Below are positions 51,324 through 62,995 of a stretch of 64,000 nucleotides of DNA, in pieces. Made by a program: the position numbers and the translations under genes. This DNA is from Pseudomonas tolaasii NCPPB 2192 (GTDB taxonomy: Bacteria; Pseudomonadota; Gammaproteobacteria; Pseudomonadales; Pseudomonadaceae), in the NCBI RefSeq assembly GCF_002813445.1, contig NZ_PHHD01000001.1, positions 6,634,001 through 6,698,000 of the forward strand. The letters run 5' to 3'. Numbering within the stretch: position 1 is the first letter of the stretch; the number at the start of each line of letters is the position of its first letter. Below the pieces are notes generated by a model. It saw nothing but the letters and a program-made list of their open reading frames with translations. It ran no database searches and had not been told where the DNA came from.

Positions 51324-52766
51324 TCAGAGCAGGAAGATAGTGGCAAGGCCCAGAAAGATGAAGAAGCCGCCGCTGTCGGTCATGGCGGTGATCATCACGC
51401 TGGCCCCCATCGCCGGGTCGCGCCCCAAACGTGCCAGGGTCATGGGGATCAACACGCCCATCAAGGCTGCAAGCAACAGGTTGAGGGTCATGGCGGCGGT
51501 CATCACGACGCCCAGCGACCAACTGCCGTAAAGCAAGTAGGCCACAATACCAATCACCCCGCCCCACACCACGCCATTGATCAACGCCACTGCAAGCTCC
51601 TTGCGCAACAGCCGCGACGAGTTGGCGGTACTGACCTGGTCAAGCGCCATGGCGCGCACGATCATGGTGATGGTCTGGTTGCCGGAGTTACCACCTATGC
51701 CCGCCACGATCGGCATCAGCGCAGCCAGCGCCACCAGCTTCTCGATAGAGCCTTCAAACAGCCCGATCACCCTGGAGGCAATGAACGCAGTGATCAGGTT
51801 GATCGCCAGCCAGGCCCAGCGGTTGCGCAGTGAGCGCCAGACCGACGCAAAAATGTCTTCCTCTTCACGCAGACCCGCCATGTTGAGGACTTCGGTTTCA
51901 CTCTCTTCACGAATCAGGTCGACCATTTCATCGATGGTCAAACGACCGATGAGCTTGCCGTTCTTGTCGACCACCGGAGCCGAGATCAAGTCGTAACGCT
52001 CGAATGCCTGGGCGGCATCGTAGGCATCTTCATCCGGGTGAAAACTCACCGGATCACTGGCCATTACATCAGCGACTTTTTTCTCAGGGTCATTGACCAG
52101 CAAACGCTTGATCGGCAACACGCCCTTGAGAATGCCTTCGTAATCGACCACGAACAGCTTGTCGGTGTGGCCAGGCAATTCCTTGAGGCGACGCAGGTAA
52201 CGCAGGACCACTTCCAGGCTGACGTCCTCGCGGATGGTGACCATCTCGAAGTCCATCAGGGCGCCGACCTGATCCTCGTCATAGGACAGCGCGGAACGCA
52301 CACGCTCACGCTGCTGGCCGTCCAGAGCCTCCATCAGCTCATGGACAACGTCGCGAGGCAGCTCAGGGGCCAGGTCAGCCAGTTCGTCGGCATCCATCTC
52401 CTTGGCCGCGGCCAGGAGCTCGTGATCGTCCATGTCGGCGATCAGTGTTTCACGGACCGAGTCGGATACTTCAAGCAGGATGTCGCCGTCACGGTCAGCC
52501 TTGACCAACTGCCAGAGGGTCAGTCGGTCATCCAGCGGCAAGGCTTCAAGGATGTAGGCAACGTCGGCGGAGTGCAGGTCGTCGAGCTTGCGCTGCAGCT
52601 CGACGAGGTTTTGCCGGTGAACCAGGTTTTCGACGCGGTCGTGATTCGGACCTTCCTGGCGGTGCGTGAGGTCTTCGACCACGCGCTGGCGCTGCAGCAG
52701 CTCGATGACTTGAGCCAGACGATCCTGCAGGCTTTCTTGTGTTTTCTTTACTTCTACTTCGGTCAT
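51324..52766 (-). CDS. mgtE: Magnesium transporter MgtE
   Basis: Inner-membrane Mg2+ channel gated by cytoplasmic Mg2+. The ATG at 52766 gives 480 aa from MTEVEVKKTQESLQDRLAQV. An N-terminal superhelical domain (about 40-155), two CBS domains (about 160-285) and five transmembrane helices follow, with PIVAGIGGNSGNQTITMIVR in the pore. The upstream 306 bases to the tRNA terminator contain no gene. It is convergent with amrZ. Confidence 0.95.
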   Translation of the reverse strand: MTEVEVKKTQESLQDRLAQVIELLQRQRVVEDLTHRQEGPNHDRVENLVHRQNLVELQRKLDDLHSADVAYILEALPLDDRLTLWQLVKADRDGDILLEVSDSVRETLIADMDDHELLAAAKEMDADELADLAPELPRDVVHELMEALDGQQRERVRSALSYDEDQVGALMDFEMVTIREDVSLEVVLRYLRRLKELPGHTDKLFVVDYEGILKGVLPIKRLLVNDPEKKVADVMASDPVSFHPDEDAYDAAQAFERYDLISAPVVDKNGKLIGRLTIDEMVDLIREESETEVLNMAGLREEEDIFASVWRSLRNRWAWLAINLITAFIASRVIGLFEGSIEKLVALAALMPIVAGIGGNSGNQTITMIVRAMALDQVSTANSSRLLRKELAVALINGVVWGGVIGIVAYLLYGSWSLGVVMTAAMTLNLLLAALMGVLIPMTLARLGRDPAMGASVMITAMTDSGGFFIFLGLATIFLL

Positions 52767-53072
52767 AGGCGAACTCCACTCCCAGCAGCGGGGCACGCCG
52801 GAAGGATCAATCAGTCAATTCATGATTGGTAAAGCGGGGTACTGAGTAACTACTGGGTAAGTCCATGGAGGTATTCCACAAGCCCCGGCGGGGCTGACGG
52901 GCGCAATGATACACGCTGCGCACGCTTTTAACGTTAAAAAACTGGAAAGAACAAGCGCTTGCGAGCCAAAGCTGAGCATTGGCTGCATCTATGAACTGCG
53001 ACGACGCAGCGGATGAGGAAAACACATGAGAACAGGAGAAAAAGAAGAATTCCTGCACAAACTCCAGACGGC

Positions 53073-53099
53073 AAAAAGCCCGCACTAGGCGGGCTTTTT
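53073..53099 (-). terminator. Terminator of the tRNA group
   Basis: AAAGCCCGC and GCGGGCTTT form a stem at 53075-53097 flanked by A and T runs, just after the 3' end of the tRNA at 53107. Confidence 0.85.
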
Positions 53100-53106
53100 G
53101 TTTATA

Positions 53107-53183
53107 TGGTGCACTCGACAGGATTCGAACCTGTGACCGCTCGGTTCGTAGCCGAGTACTCTATCCAGCTGAGCTACGAGTGC
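53107..53183 (-). tRNA. tRNA-Arg (anticodon ACG), copy 1
   Basis: Minus-strand 77-base cloverleaf: acceptor GCACTCG / CGAGTGC, anticodon loop CTACGAA giving ACG (read as ICG after editing), T loop TTCGAAT and encoded CCA. Identical by eye to the copy at 53256. Confidence 0.95.
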
Positions 53184-53255
53184 AGATTGTGTTTTTAGAC
53201 CAGATCACAACTGGCTGAAGCCGAATCACCTGCATTGCTGCAACTGACTCTTAAA

Positions 53256-53332
53256 TGGTGCACTCGACAGGATTCGAACCTGTGACCGCTCGGTTCGTAG
53301 CCGAGTACTCTATCCAGCTGAGCTACGAGTGC
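53256..53332 (-). tRNA. tRNA-Arg (anticodon ACG), copy 2
   Basis: Same 77-base sequence as the tRNA at 53107 over its full length, 72 bases upstream of it in the direction of transcription. Tandem copies fit the heavy use of CGC and CGU codons. Confidence 0.95.
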
Positions 53333-53440
53333 ATTTGTTGCCGCGCATTATAGGCCGTTCAATCTCTATGTAAAGCTATTTTTTCGTTTAATTTCAACAA
53401 CTTAGCGAAAAAACCAGATTGCAACGTACTAAGCAAATAA

Positions 53441-53531
53441 TGGCGGAGAACGGGGGATTCGAACCCCCGACACCCTTTTGAGGTGTACTCCCTTAGCAGG
53501 GGAGCGCCTTCGGCCACTCGGCCAGCTCTCC
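53441..53531 (-). tRNA. tRNA-Ser (anticodon GCT)
   Basis: 91-base minus-strand tRNA with the long variable arm of class II: acceptor GGAGAGC / GTTCTCC, anticodon stem CTCCC around loop CTGCTAA giving GCT, variable arm ACACC/GGTGT, T arm GGGGGTTCGAATCCCCC and encoded CCA. Confidence 0.95.
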
Positions 53532-53593
53532 GCAACACGGGGCGTATATTAACCACGTTCATCCCCGTTTGCAAACATAAAAAACGATAAAAA

Positions 53594-53782
53594 TTAAAGG
53601 CTTGGTTCTTCGTCCTTCTCTTTCTTGATCCGCAGGTAGATTTCCTCGCGGTGGACCGCTACCTCTTTCGGAGCGTTAACCCCGATACGCACTTGATTGC
53701 CTTTGACGCCGAGCACGGTCACGGTGATTTCGCCATCACCGATAATCAGGCTTTCTGCGCAACGACGAGTCAGAATCAGCAT
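53594..53782 (-). CDS. csrA: Carbon storage regulator CsrA/RsmA
   Basis: Dimeric RNA-binding protein that blocks translation at GGA motifs and controls secondary metabolism, motility and biofilms; sequestered by Rsm small RNAs. The ATG at 53782 with GAGG-type site upstream gives 62 aa from [20 protein letters not shown], and the RNA-binding residues in [13 protein letters not shown] are present. It lies between lysC and the tRNA-Ser gene, the standard rsmA location in Pseudomonas. Confidence 0.96.
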   Translation of the reverse strand: MLILTRRCAESLIIGDGEITVTVLGVKGNQVRIGVNAPKEVAVHREEIYLRIKKEKDEEPSL

Positions 53783-53910
53783 ACCTTTCACCTCACGCAT
53801 TTCAGTTCAGGAACAACAGTCTGCAAAAAAAAGGCCTTCGACCTACGGCCAAGGGCCGTAGTCCTACCGCCTAAGTATTGTCGAGCCCACGCAAAAGAAC
53901 ATGCGCCCCA

Positions 53911-53943
53911 CAAAAAAATGAAAGGCGCGGTAAACCGCGCCTT
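53911..53943 (-). terminator. Terminator of lysC
   Basis: AAGGCGCGG (53922-53930) and CCGCGCCTT (53935-53943) pair across TAAA; a T-rich run follows on the minus strand. A separate hairpin (CTACGGCC / GGCCGTAG near 53842-53861) stands in the csrA leader. Confidence 0.85.
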
Positions 53944-53955
53944 CCTGGCATTGCG

Positions 53956-55197
53956 TCACTCGCCCTGTCGGGCCGGAGCGTCCAGCTCAAAAGCGGTATG
54001 CAGTGCGCGTACAGCCAGTTCCAGGTACTTCTCTTCGATCACCACCGAGACTTTGATTTCCGAGGTGGAGATCATCTGGATGTTGATGCTTTCCTTGGCC
54101 AGAGCCTCGAACATGCGGCTGGCAACGCCGGCATGGGAACGCATGCCCACGCCCACGATCGACACCTTGGCAATCTTGGTATCGCCGACCACTTCACGGG
54201 CGCCAATCTCGCTCGCGGTGTTCTGCAGGATCCGCTCCGCCGCATCGTACTCGTTGCGGTGCACGGTGAAGGTGAAATCGGTGGTGTTATCGTGCGAAAC
54301 GTTCTGCACGATCATGTCGACTTCAATATTGGCGCTACTGATAGGGCCGAGGATCTTGAACGCCACGCCCGGAGTATCCGGCACGCCACGGATCGTCAGC
54401 TTGGCTTCATCGCGGTTGAAAGCGATGCCGGAAATGATCGGCTGTTCCATGGATTCCTCTTCATCAATAGTAATGAGGGTACCCGGACCCTCTTTGAAGC
54501 TGTGCAATACGCGCAGCGGAACGTTGTACTTGCCGGCGAACTCCACCGCGCGGATCTGCAGCACCTTGGAACCGAGGCTGGCCATTTCCAGCATCTCTTC
54601 AAAGGTGATTTTTTCCAGGCGCTGAGCCACGGAAACAACACGCGGGTCAGTGGTGTAGACGCCGTCCACATCGGTGTAGATCTGGCATTCATCGGCCTTC
54701 AGGGCCGCTGCCAGCGCCACGCCGGTGGTGTCCGAACCGCCACGCCCCAGGGTCGTGATGTTGCCCTGCTCGTCCACACCCTGGAACCCTGCTACAACTA
54801 CCACGCGCCCGGCTTTCAGATCCGTACGGATTTTCTGATCGTCGATTTGCAGGATGCGCGCCTTGGTGTGCGCGCTGTCGGTCAGGATGCGCACCTGACT
54901 GCCAGTGTAGGACACCGCCGGCACACCCCGCTTGTTCAGCGCCATGGCCAGCAAGGCGATGGTCACCTGCTCGCCGGTGGACACGATCACATCCAGCTCA
55001 CGCGGCAGCGGTTGTTGATCGCCGCTGATTGCCTTGGCCAGATCGATCAGGCGATTGGTCTCGCCGCTCATGGCCGACAGCACCACCACCAGGTCGTCGC
55101 CGGCATCGCGGAATTTCTTAACCTTGTCGGCGACCTGCTCGATTCTTTCGACAGAGCCGACCGAGGTGCCTCCAAATTTCTGTACGATCAAAGCCAT
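53956..55197 (-). CDS. lysC: Aspartate kinase
   Basis: Phosphorylates aspartate, the first step to lysine, threonine and methionine. 413 aa starting MALIVQKFGGTSVGSVERIE, with KFGGTS and a serine/threonine-rich TLGRGGSDTTGVALAAAL, followed by two ACT domains (FTVHRNEYDAAERIL; ISTSEIKVSVVIEEKYLELA) that mediate feedback control. It follows alaS by 95 bases in the same direction. Confidence 0.96.
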   Translation of the reverse strand: MALIVQKFGGTSVGSVERIEQVADKVKKFRDAGDDLVVVLSAMSGETNRLIDLAKAISGDQQPLPRELDVIVSTGEQVTIALLAMALNKRGVPAVSYTGSQVRILTDSAHTKARILQIDDQKIRTDLKAGRVVVVAGFQGVDEQGNITTLGRGGSDTTGVALAAALKADECQIYTDVDGVYTTDPRVVSVAQRLEKITFEEMLEMASLGSKVLQIRAVEFAGKYNVPLRVLHSFKEGPGTLITIDEEESMEQPIISGIAFNRDEAKLTIRGVPDTPGVAFKILGPISSANIEVDMIVQNVSHDNTTDFTFTVHRNEYDAAERILQNTASEIGAREVVGDTKIAKVSIVGVGMRSHAGVASRMFEALAKESINIQMISTSEIKVSVVIEEKYLELAVRALHTAFELDAPARQGE

Positions 55198-55292
55198 TTC
55201 TAAGCCGCCTCAGCCCGTAAAGGGGCGCCCAATAAAAATCTTCCAGCAACCGCACAAGCCCGTGACTAGACCAAGGGCTTATTAACGGCGCC

Positions 55293-57911
<2,619 letters not shown>

Positions 57912-58057
57912 TAGGTTCTTCCACGGAGGCTGCGGCCAAAGGCCAGTGCGCAACATCATCAGACGGAGCGACGGCAAAGGGCCGCATTATATCGGCCCTT
58001 TGCCGGTGGTACAGCGTGTTTATGCGATAGAAACCGTCAATTAGACGGTCTGCACTG

Positions 58058-59062
58058 TCATTTTCGGGAAAACTCGACGAATGTCTCAAGCACGCGCTCG
58101 ATCTGCGCCCGGTTGACGTCCAGGTGGGTGACCATACGCAGGCGTGGCGCGGCGCTCAACTTGATCCCGCGCTCGGCGGCGAACGCCTTCAGGGCCTGGG
58201 CCCGGTCACCGATCTGCACGTAGACCATGTTGGTCTGCACCGGCTCGATCTCGTAACCGGCCTCGCGCAATGCATCCCCCAGCCATTGGGCATTGGCATG
58301 GTCCTCGGCCAGGCGCTGCACCTGATGATCCAGCGCATACAGCCCCGCCGCCGCCAGCGAACCGGCCTGGCGCATTCCGCCGCCGACCATTTTGCGCAGG
58401 CGCCGCGCCTTGGCGATCAGCGCCGTGGAGCCGCACAGCACCGATCCGATCGGCGCGCCGAGGCCCTTGGACAAGCACACCGACACCGAGTCGAAATGCT
58501 GCGCGATCTCGCGCACATCCACCCCCAGCTTGACCGCCGCGTTGTAGATCCGCGCGCCATCCAGGTGCAGTGCCAGCCCGTGTTCACGGGTGAATGCGCG
58601 TGCCTTAACCAGATAATCCAGCGGCAGTACTTTGCCTTGCATGGTGTTTTCCAGCGCCAGCAAACGCGTGCGGGCGAAGTGGAAATCGTCGGGTTTGATC
58701 GCTGCCAGAACGTGATCCAGGTCCAGCGAGCCGTCCGCCTGAACTTCCAGCGGTTGCGGCTGGATCGACCCGAGCACCGCCGCACCGCCCCCTTCGTATT
58801 TGTAGGTGTGGGCCTGCTGGCCGACGATGTATTCCTCGCCACGCTCACAGTGCGCCATCAGCGCCAGCAAGTTGCTCATGGTGCCGGTGGGCACGAACAG
58901 CGCCGCAGCGAACCCCAGGCGCTTGGCGAGTTCGGCCTCCAACTGGTTGACGCTGGGGTCTTCGCCATACACGTCGTCGCCGCTGACGGCGTTGGCCATC
59001 GCGTCGAGCATGCCGGGGGTGGGTTGGGTCACGGTGTCGCTGCGCAGGTCGATCACAGACAT
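58058..59062 (-). CDS. ltaE: Low-specificity L-threonine aldolase
   Basis: PLP enzyme that splits L-threonine and L-allo-threonine to glycine and acetaldehyde. 334 aa starting [20 protein letters not shown], with [23 protein letters not shown] and the PLP lysine in [20 protein letters not shown]. The C-terminal [17 protein letters not shown] is also typical. It lies between alaS and the FMN riboswitch on the opposite strand to the latter. Confidence 0.94.
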   Translation of the reverse strand: MSVIDLRSDTVTQPTPGMLDAMANAVSGDDVYGEDPSVNQLEAELAKRLGFAAALFVPTGTMSNLLALMAHCERGEEYIVGQQAHTYKYEGGGAAVLGSIQPQPLEVQADGSLDLDHVLAAIKPDDFHFARTRLLALENTMQGKVLPLDYLVKARAFTREHGLALHLDGARIYNAAVKLGVDVREIAQHFDSVSVCLSKGLGAPIGSVLCGSTALIAKARRLRKMVGGGMRQAGSLAAAGLYALDHQVQRLAEDHANAQWLGDALREAGYEIEPVQTNMVYVQIGDRAQALKAFAAERGIKLSAAPRLRMVTHLDVNRAQIERVLETFVEFSRK

Positions 59063-59257
59063 GAAACACGCCTCCAGAGGGCTAAGTCAGTTCCTTTTAT
59101 GGATGATTACTGCGGGCAAAGCCGCGGAATATCAAGCCCCCTCGCACCATCAATCGAATACCAACCAAACAAACCGATATAGCTTATCGATACGACGACC
59201 GTGCAGTTTCTGAAAAACCATGTTAAAAACTCTCCGCCGCCGGGGTTCTGGCGGTAA

Positions 59258-59421
59258 CGTTCTCAGGGCGGGGTGTAATTCCCCACCGGCGGTAATTACA
59301 CGCAATGTGTATAGCCCGCGAGCGCTTGGCGCCTCGAACTGCTCAGGCAGGACGGCGGCAAGGTCAGCAGACCCGGTGTGATCCCGGGGCCGACGGTCAT
59401 AGTCCGGATGAAGAGAGAACG
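59258..59421 (+). promoter_or_regulatory. FMN riboswitch (RFN element)
   Basis: The conserved core begins TCTCAGGGCGGGGTGTAATT and continues CCCCACCGGCGG (59281-59292); later parts GCCCGCGAGCG, CAGCAGACCCGGTG, CGGTCATAGTCCGGATGAAG and GAGAACG are all present. The closing P1 helix is CGTTCTC / GAGAACG. It lies about 120 bases before the lumazine synthase start and should reduce its expression when FMN is plentiful. No clear terminator hairpin follows, so translational control or a weak T-rich site near 59512 is possible. Confidence 0.95.
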
Positions 59422-59539
59422 GGATTGGCACCCAGGGGCCGCGCGCTCACCACATGCCTTGCATGATGTAGCTATGCGTACCCTTGAAATCCCATTCGAT
59501 TCATAACGCCCTGTTTTTTTCTTAAACAGGAGTCAGAAC

Positions 59540-60046
59540 ATGCAACCTACCGCCATCGACAGCAAAAGCAAAAACCATCACGGCGAGCGCGTCGCGTTTA
59601 TCCAGGCCTGCTGGCACAAGGATATTGTCGACCAATCCCGTAAAGGCTTCCTCGCCGAAATGATCGCCCAGGGCTACCAGGAATCGGACATTGATTTCTT
59701 CGAAGTCGGCGGCGCCTTTGAAATGCCCCTGCACGCCAAACTGCTGGCCAAGACCGGCCGTTACGCCGGTATCGTCGCCGCCGCGCTGGTGGTGGACGGC
59801 GGCATCTACCGTCACGAGTTCGTGGCCCAATCGGTGGTCAGCGGCCTGATGCAAGTGCAGCTGGAAACCGAAGTGCCGGTGTTCTCGGTGTCCCTGACTC
59901 CGCATCACTTCCATGCAGGCAGCGAGCACCACACCTTCTTCTTCGATCACTTCGTACACAAAGGTCAGGAAGCAGCGCGTACCTGCGCCGATACCCTGCA
60001 CAAAGTGCGTGCGATCCGCCGCAGCGAGCAAAAACTGGCGGTCTGA
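59540..60046 (+). CDS. 6,7-dimethyl-8-ribityllumazine synthase, type II
   Basis: Makes the riboflavin precursor lumazine. 168 aa with VAFIQACWHKDIVDQSRKGF, VGGAFEMPLHAKLLAKTGRY, VDGGIYRHEFVAQSVVSGLM and FSVSLTPHHFH. The residues and length are those of the decameric RibH2 type known from rhizobia and Brucella rather than the icosahedral RibH of the main rib operon, so this is probably a second enzyme. The ATG follows a long riboswitch leader and a GGAG about ten bases upstream. Confidence 0.92.
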   Translation: MQPTAIDSKSKNHHGERVAFIQACWHKDIVDQSRKGFLAEMIAQGYQESDIDFFEVGGAFEMPLHAKLLAKTGRYAGIVAAALVVDGGIYRHEFVAQSVVSGLMQVQLETEVPVFSVSLTPHHFHAGSEHHTFFFDHFVHKGQEAARTCADTLHKVRAIRRSEQKLAV

Positions 60047-60067
60047 AAGCGCCTCGGTCCGTGATCA

Positions 60068-60105
60068 AAAATGCCCCGGCAAGTCTTTGCCGGGGCATTT
60101 TTTTT
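60068..60105 (+). terminator. Terminator of the lumazine synthase gene
   Basis: AATGCCCCGGCAA and TTGCCGGGGCATT form a 13-base stem around a short loop, followed by a T run. Confidence 0.93.
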
Positions 60106-60191
60106 GTCGTCTGCATATCTACCGCCTCAAGCGCGCGCCCCTGCGGTTTAGTAAGGCCTGATCCCTTACCTCCAACGCAAGGAACTGCGAC

Positions 60192-61667
60192 ATGCTCCCC
60201 CATCAAAATGCCGAAGGCGTCTACGTCATCGATGCACGCACACTCACCCCCACCCCGAGACGCGAACCCACCAACGAGCGTCCTGGCGGCCCGGGCTTTA
60301 TCGAAATCCATGACATCCTTGAAAATGAAAATGTGCGCATCGAACGCAAGCTGTTCAGGGATGAGGACGTTGATCAACTGTGCCTCAGCACCTTCGATAC
60401 ATCCGACAACATCAATATTTTCGCCGCCCCTCACATCGACACCCAGTTGACGCTGACCGTGCAAATCAACCAGTCCCGCTACGAAATCACCCTCGACTGG
60501 CGCGCACAAACCCTGGTGCTGGACACCCGCGGGGGCAATGACCGCATTCATATCGAAGACAACGTGATAGTGCCGGTCTTTGTTTACAGCGGTGAGGGCG
60601 ACGACCGAGTGCTCAGCGCCGCCCGAGCGGCAAGCCTGTACACCGGCCCCGGTGATGACTTCATCGCTGTCGTCAACGGCGCCTGCCATGTCGAAGCCGG
60701 CGAAGGAGACGATGAGGTGCACGGGTTTCAAGACACTCACATGACCGTGTATGGCGGCCCCGGTGCAGATCAAATCAGCGGTGGCAGCGGCTCATGCTTC
60801 CTGGATGGAGGCCAGGGCGATGATCATATTGTCGGCGGGCGCGGGCTGAACATCCTCAGCGGCGGCCCCGGTAACGACCGGATCAAGGCGGGCCCCGCCA
60901 GCAACGTCATCTATACGGGCGATGGCTTCAACGACGTCACACGCCTCAAGGCAGACGACGTCACGTACTACAACTTCAAGAGCAGCCTGACAGTTGACTG
61001 TGCCTTGATGATGCACCCGGACGTGCCGGATGACCTTCCTGCGGGCCAATTGGCTTCTCACGCGGTTCATCTGGAGCCCAAACCCTTGGACCAGAGCGGA
61101 CTTGTTGTGCAAGGCAGTGCGCAATTCGTCCAGCGGGTCCATGACGATTTACGTCTGCTGCTTGGCTCTCCGACCGGGCAACGCTTGCTCGCGCAACTGG
61201 AGCGTGCCGCGCGCGACAGCGGACAGCCCATCACCATTCATGAGTTCTACCCAAAGCTCAACGGGCAATTCGTCCCGGCGCCCGGCACCCGTGACTGGCC
61301 GTTTATCGACAATGACAGACCTGGCCGCCCCTCGTTCGGCGGGAAGATTTGGTACAACACCACAGACATCATCCCCGGAACGCCCAGCATCATTAACCTG
61401 TTCCACGAGCTGTGCCACGCCTGGAACCACATCAGCGGCACGCTGTTGCGCGGTGAGAGCCTCGACGGCGTTGACGGCAACAAAACGCGCTATCCGGTGA
61501 GCAACCACGAACTGCAAGCCGTGGGCCTGCCAACGACAGCACCGCCGTTCGACTTTGACCGCGACCCGAGCACCCCGCCCACCAATACCAACCCGCAGGA
61601 ATTCAGCGAAAACGGGCTACGCAAGGAACTCGGGTTACCGCCGCGCAAACAGTACCTGAATAATTAA
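60192..61667 (+). CDS. RTX-repeat protein with C-terminal M91-type metalloprotease
   Basis: 491 aa in two parts. Residues about 110-240 carry glycine/aspartate-rich calcium-binding nonapeptide-type repeats ([52 protein letters not shown]). Residues 340-491 contain a zinc-protease site HELCH (His405, Glu406, His409) in [16 protein letters not shown], then NHELQAVGL with Glu440 as likely third ligand. The pattern matches family M91, to which the type III effectors NleD and HopH1 belong. No signal peptide is seen. RTX repeats suggest type I secretion, but no exporter is adjacent. Possibly a secreted effector acting on host kinases; not shown. Confidence 0.75.
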   Translation: MLPHQNAEGVYVIDARTLTPTPRREPTNERPGGPGFIEIHDILENENVRIERKLFRDEDVDQLCLSTFDTSDNINIFAAPHIDTQLTLTVQINQSRYEITLDWRAQTLVLDTRGGNDRIHIEDNVIVPVFVYSGEGDDRVLSAARAASLYTGPGDDFIAVVNGACHVEAGEGDDEVHGFQDTHMTVYGGPGADQISGGSGSCFLDGGQGDDHIVGGRGLNILSGGPGNDRIKAGPASNVIYTGDGFNDVTRLKADDVTYYNFKSSLTVDCALMMHPDVPDDLPAGQLASHAVHLEPKPLDQSGLVVQGSAQFVQRVHDDLRLLLGSPTGQRLLAQLERAARDSGQPITIHEFYPKLNGQFVPAPGTRDWPFIDNDRPGRPSFGGKIWYNTTDIIPGTPSIINLFHELCHAWNHISGTLLRGESLDGVDGNKTRYPVSNHELQAVGLPTTAPPFDFDRDPSTPPTNTNPQEFSENGLRKELGLPPRKQYLNN

Positions 61668-62668
61668 ACCAGACCGTGCTCGGTGGTGGGCACGATCAAA
61701 ATTCCCGCGCGCAGGCCATTTTTCACCTTCGGGTTGGGAAAGATAATGCGCGCACCATCCTCTTCGATGACCCAACGGGTCTTGGCCACATCCTCGGCCA
61801 GCAGATACCCCTTGGCCAACGGCGAGAAGTTTTCCACGTCCGCTGGCAGGTGCAGCAGGAACGCGTCACTGTGCTTGATGACTTCGCGCGACACGGCAAA
61901 CAGTTGCAAGCCGTCAAGGCTGTCCGTCTCAGGCTCGGTGCCTTCGATGATCTGCTTGAGGCGGGTTTCCAGGCGGGACACGTCCACCCCCTGGTTTTGC
62001 CCGAAGGGTCGCGCCTTGCCCAGTTCCAGGGTAAAGGCCTCGGCGCCAAGCTGCTCGTAAGTAAACGCGCTGAAGGTGATCGAGGTTTTGTTCTGCAGCA
62101 ACACCGCTTCCATGCCGGCGGCACGCAAGCGTTGCAGTTCGCGGCGTGAATGCTGGCGCCCGTCTTTCCACGGGTACAAGGCAAACTGTTCGATTTTCGA
62201 ACCGCGAATGGCGGTGTGCAGGTCGTAGTGCAGGCGCGAACGGCCAGCCTGACTGAAGAAGGTGCGGGCCAGTTGCTCAAGCTCGGCGGCGCGCATGGCC
62301 TCCGGGCCGATATTTTGTTCGTGGCGGCCATTGAACAGCCGGTTGATGTCCAGCTCCAGGTAACGCTCGCCGCGGCGCATGGCCTCGGGGTTGCCGAACA
62401 GGAACAGAATGCGGGTGCGGGGTTTGATCTCCCCACGGGCAATGCCGTGCAACAGGCGGTCGAGCAGTTCGATCGGCGCCGTTTCGTTGCCATGGATGCC
62501 GGACGACAGCAACAGGTCGCCGCCGTTGTCGCGGGCCTGCGGCGGGCGCACTTCGAGTGCGCCCTCGCTGAGCCAGCGCATCTGCACGCCGTCGACAGTC
62601 AGTTGAATTTTTTGCGCCGGTTCGCGACCGGCGAGGGTCAGTTCAAGCAGTTTGCCGAGGGCGAGCAT
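61664..62668 (-). CDS. aruE: Succinylglutamate desuccinylase
   Basis: Last step of the arginine succinyltransferase (AST) pathway, releasing succinate and glutamate from N-succinylglutamate. 334 aa from [20 protein letters not shown]. The zinc-carboxypeptidase-like site is seen as [19 protein letters not shown] (His and Glu ligands) and [20 protein letters not shown] (His ligand). It is called aruE in P. aeruginosa and astE elsewhere. It lies 11 bases after the 96-aa gene in the aru cluster. Confidence 0.94.
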   Translation of the reverse strand: MLALGKLLELTLAGREPAQKIQLTVDGVQMRWLSEGALEVRPPQARDNGGDLLLSSGIHGNETAPIELLDRLLHGIARGEIKPRTRILFLFGNPEAMRRGERYLELDINRLFNGRHEQNIGPEAMRAAELEQLARTFFSQAGRSRLHYDLHTAIRGSKIEQFALYPWKDGRQHSRRELQRLRAAGMEAVLLQNKTSITFSAFTYEQLGAEAFTLELGKARPFGQNQGVDVSRLETRLKQIIEGTEPETDSLDGLQLFAVSREVIKHSDAFLLHLPADVENFSPLAKGYLLAEDVAKTRWVIEEDGARIIFPNPKVKNGLRAGILIVPTTEHGLV

Positions 62669-62679
62669 AAGCAGCTTCC

Positions 62680-62970
62680 TTAGTGGTTGCAGCCTGGGCC
62701 GTGGACGTGGTCGTCGTCATCGCCTTCAACGTCGGCCGGTTCCATTTCCAGTTGCAGGCTCATCAGGTTGGTGGCCAGCGGGCGCATCAGCAGGTTGGCG
62801 TACTCGGCGTCGCCTTCTTCCACATCCACACCGATCAGCAGTTGGCCACGGCCATCGTGCTGGATCCAGATTTCCTTGCCCTGCCAGACCACGGCGACGC
62901 GGGTGCAGGAGGTTTCCAGCTGAGTGCCGTCGGTGTCTTCAAGGATCAGTTTCAGGGTGTCGGTGGTCAT
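62680..62970 (-). CDS. Small conserved aru-cluster protein with His/Asp tail, 96 aa
   Basis: Between aruB and aruE, the position of PA0900 in P. aeruginosa. The chain starts [20 protein letters not shown] and is a small beta-rich fold; the last 18 residues ([15 protein letters not shown]) are acidic and contain His and Cys, which could bind a metal. Arginine catabolism enzymes next to it include a zinc enzyme (AruE), so a metal-supply role is possible but speculative. Function unknown. Confidence 0.7.
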   Translation of the reverse strand: MTTDTLKLILEDTDGTQLETSCTRVAVVWQGKEIWIQHDGRGQLLIGVDVEEGDAEYANLLMRPLATNLMSLQLEMEPADVEGDDDDHVHGPGCNH

Positions 62971-62995
62971 AACAATAGTTCTCAGCCGTATGGCG

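Noticed and set aside
59150..59431. Frames on the minus strand within the FMN riboswitch
   Set aside because: The region is explained by the conserved RFN element on the plus strand.
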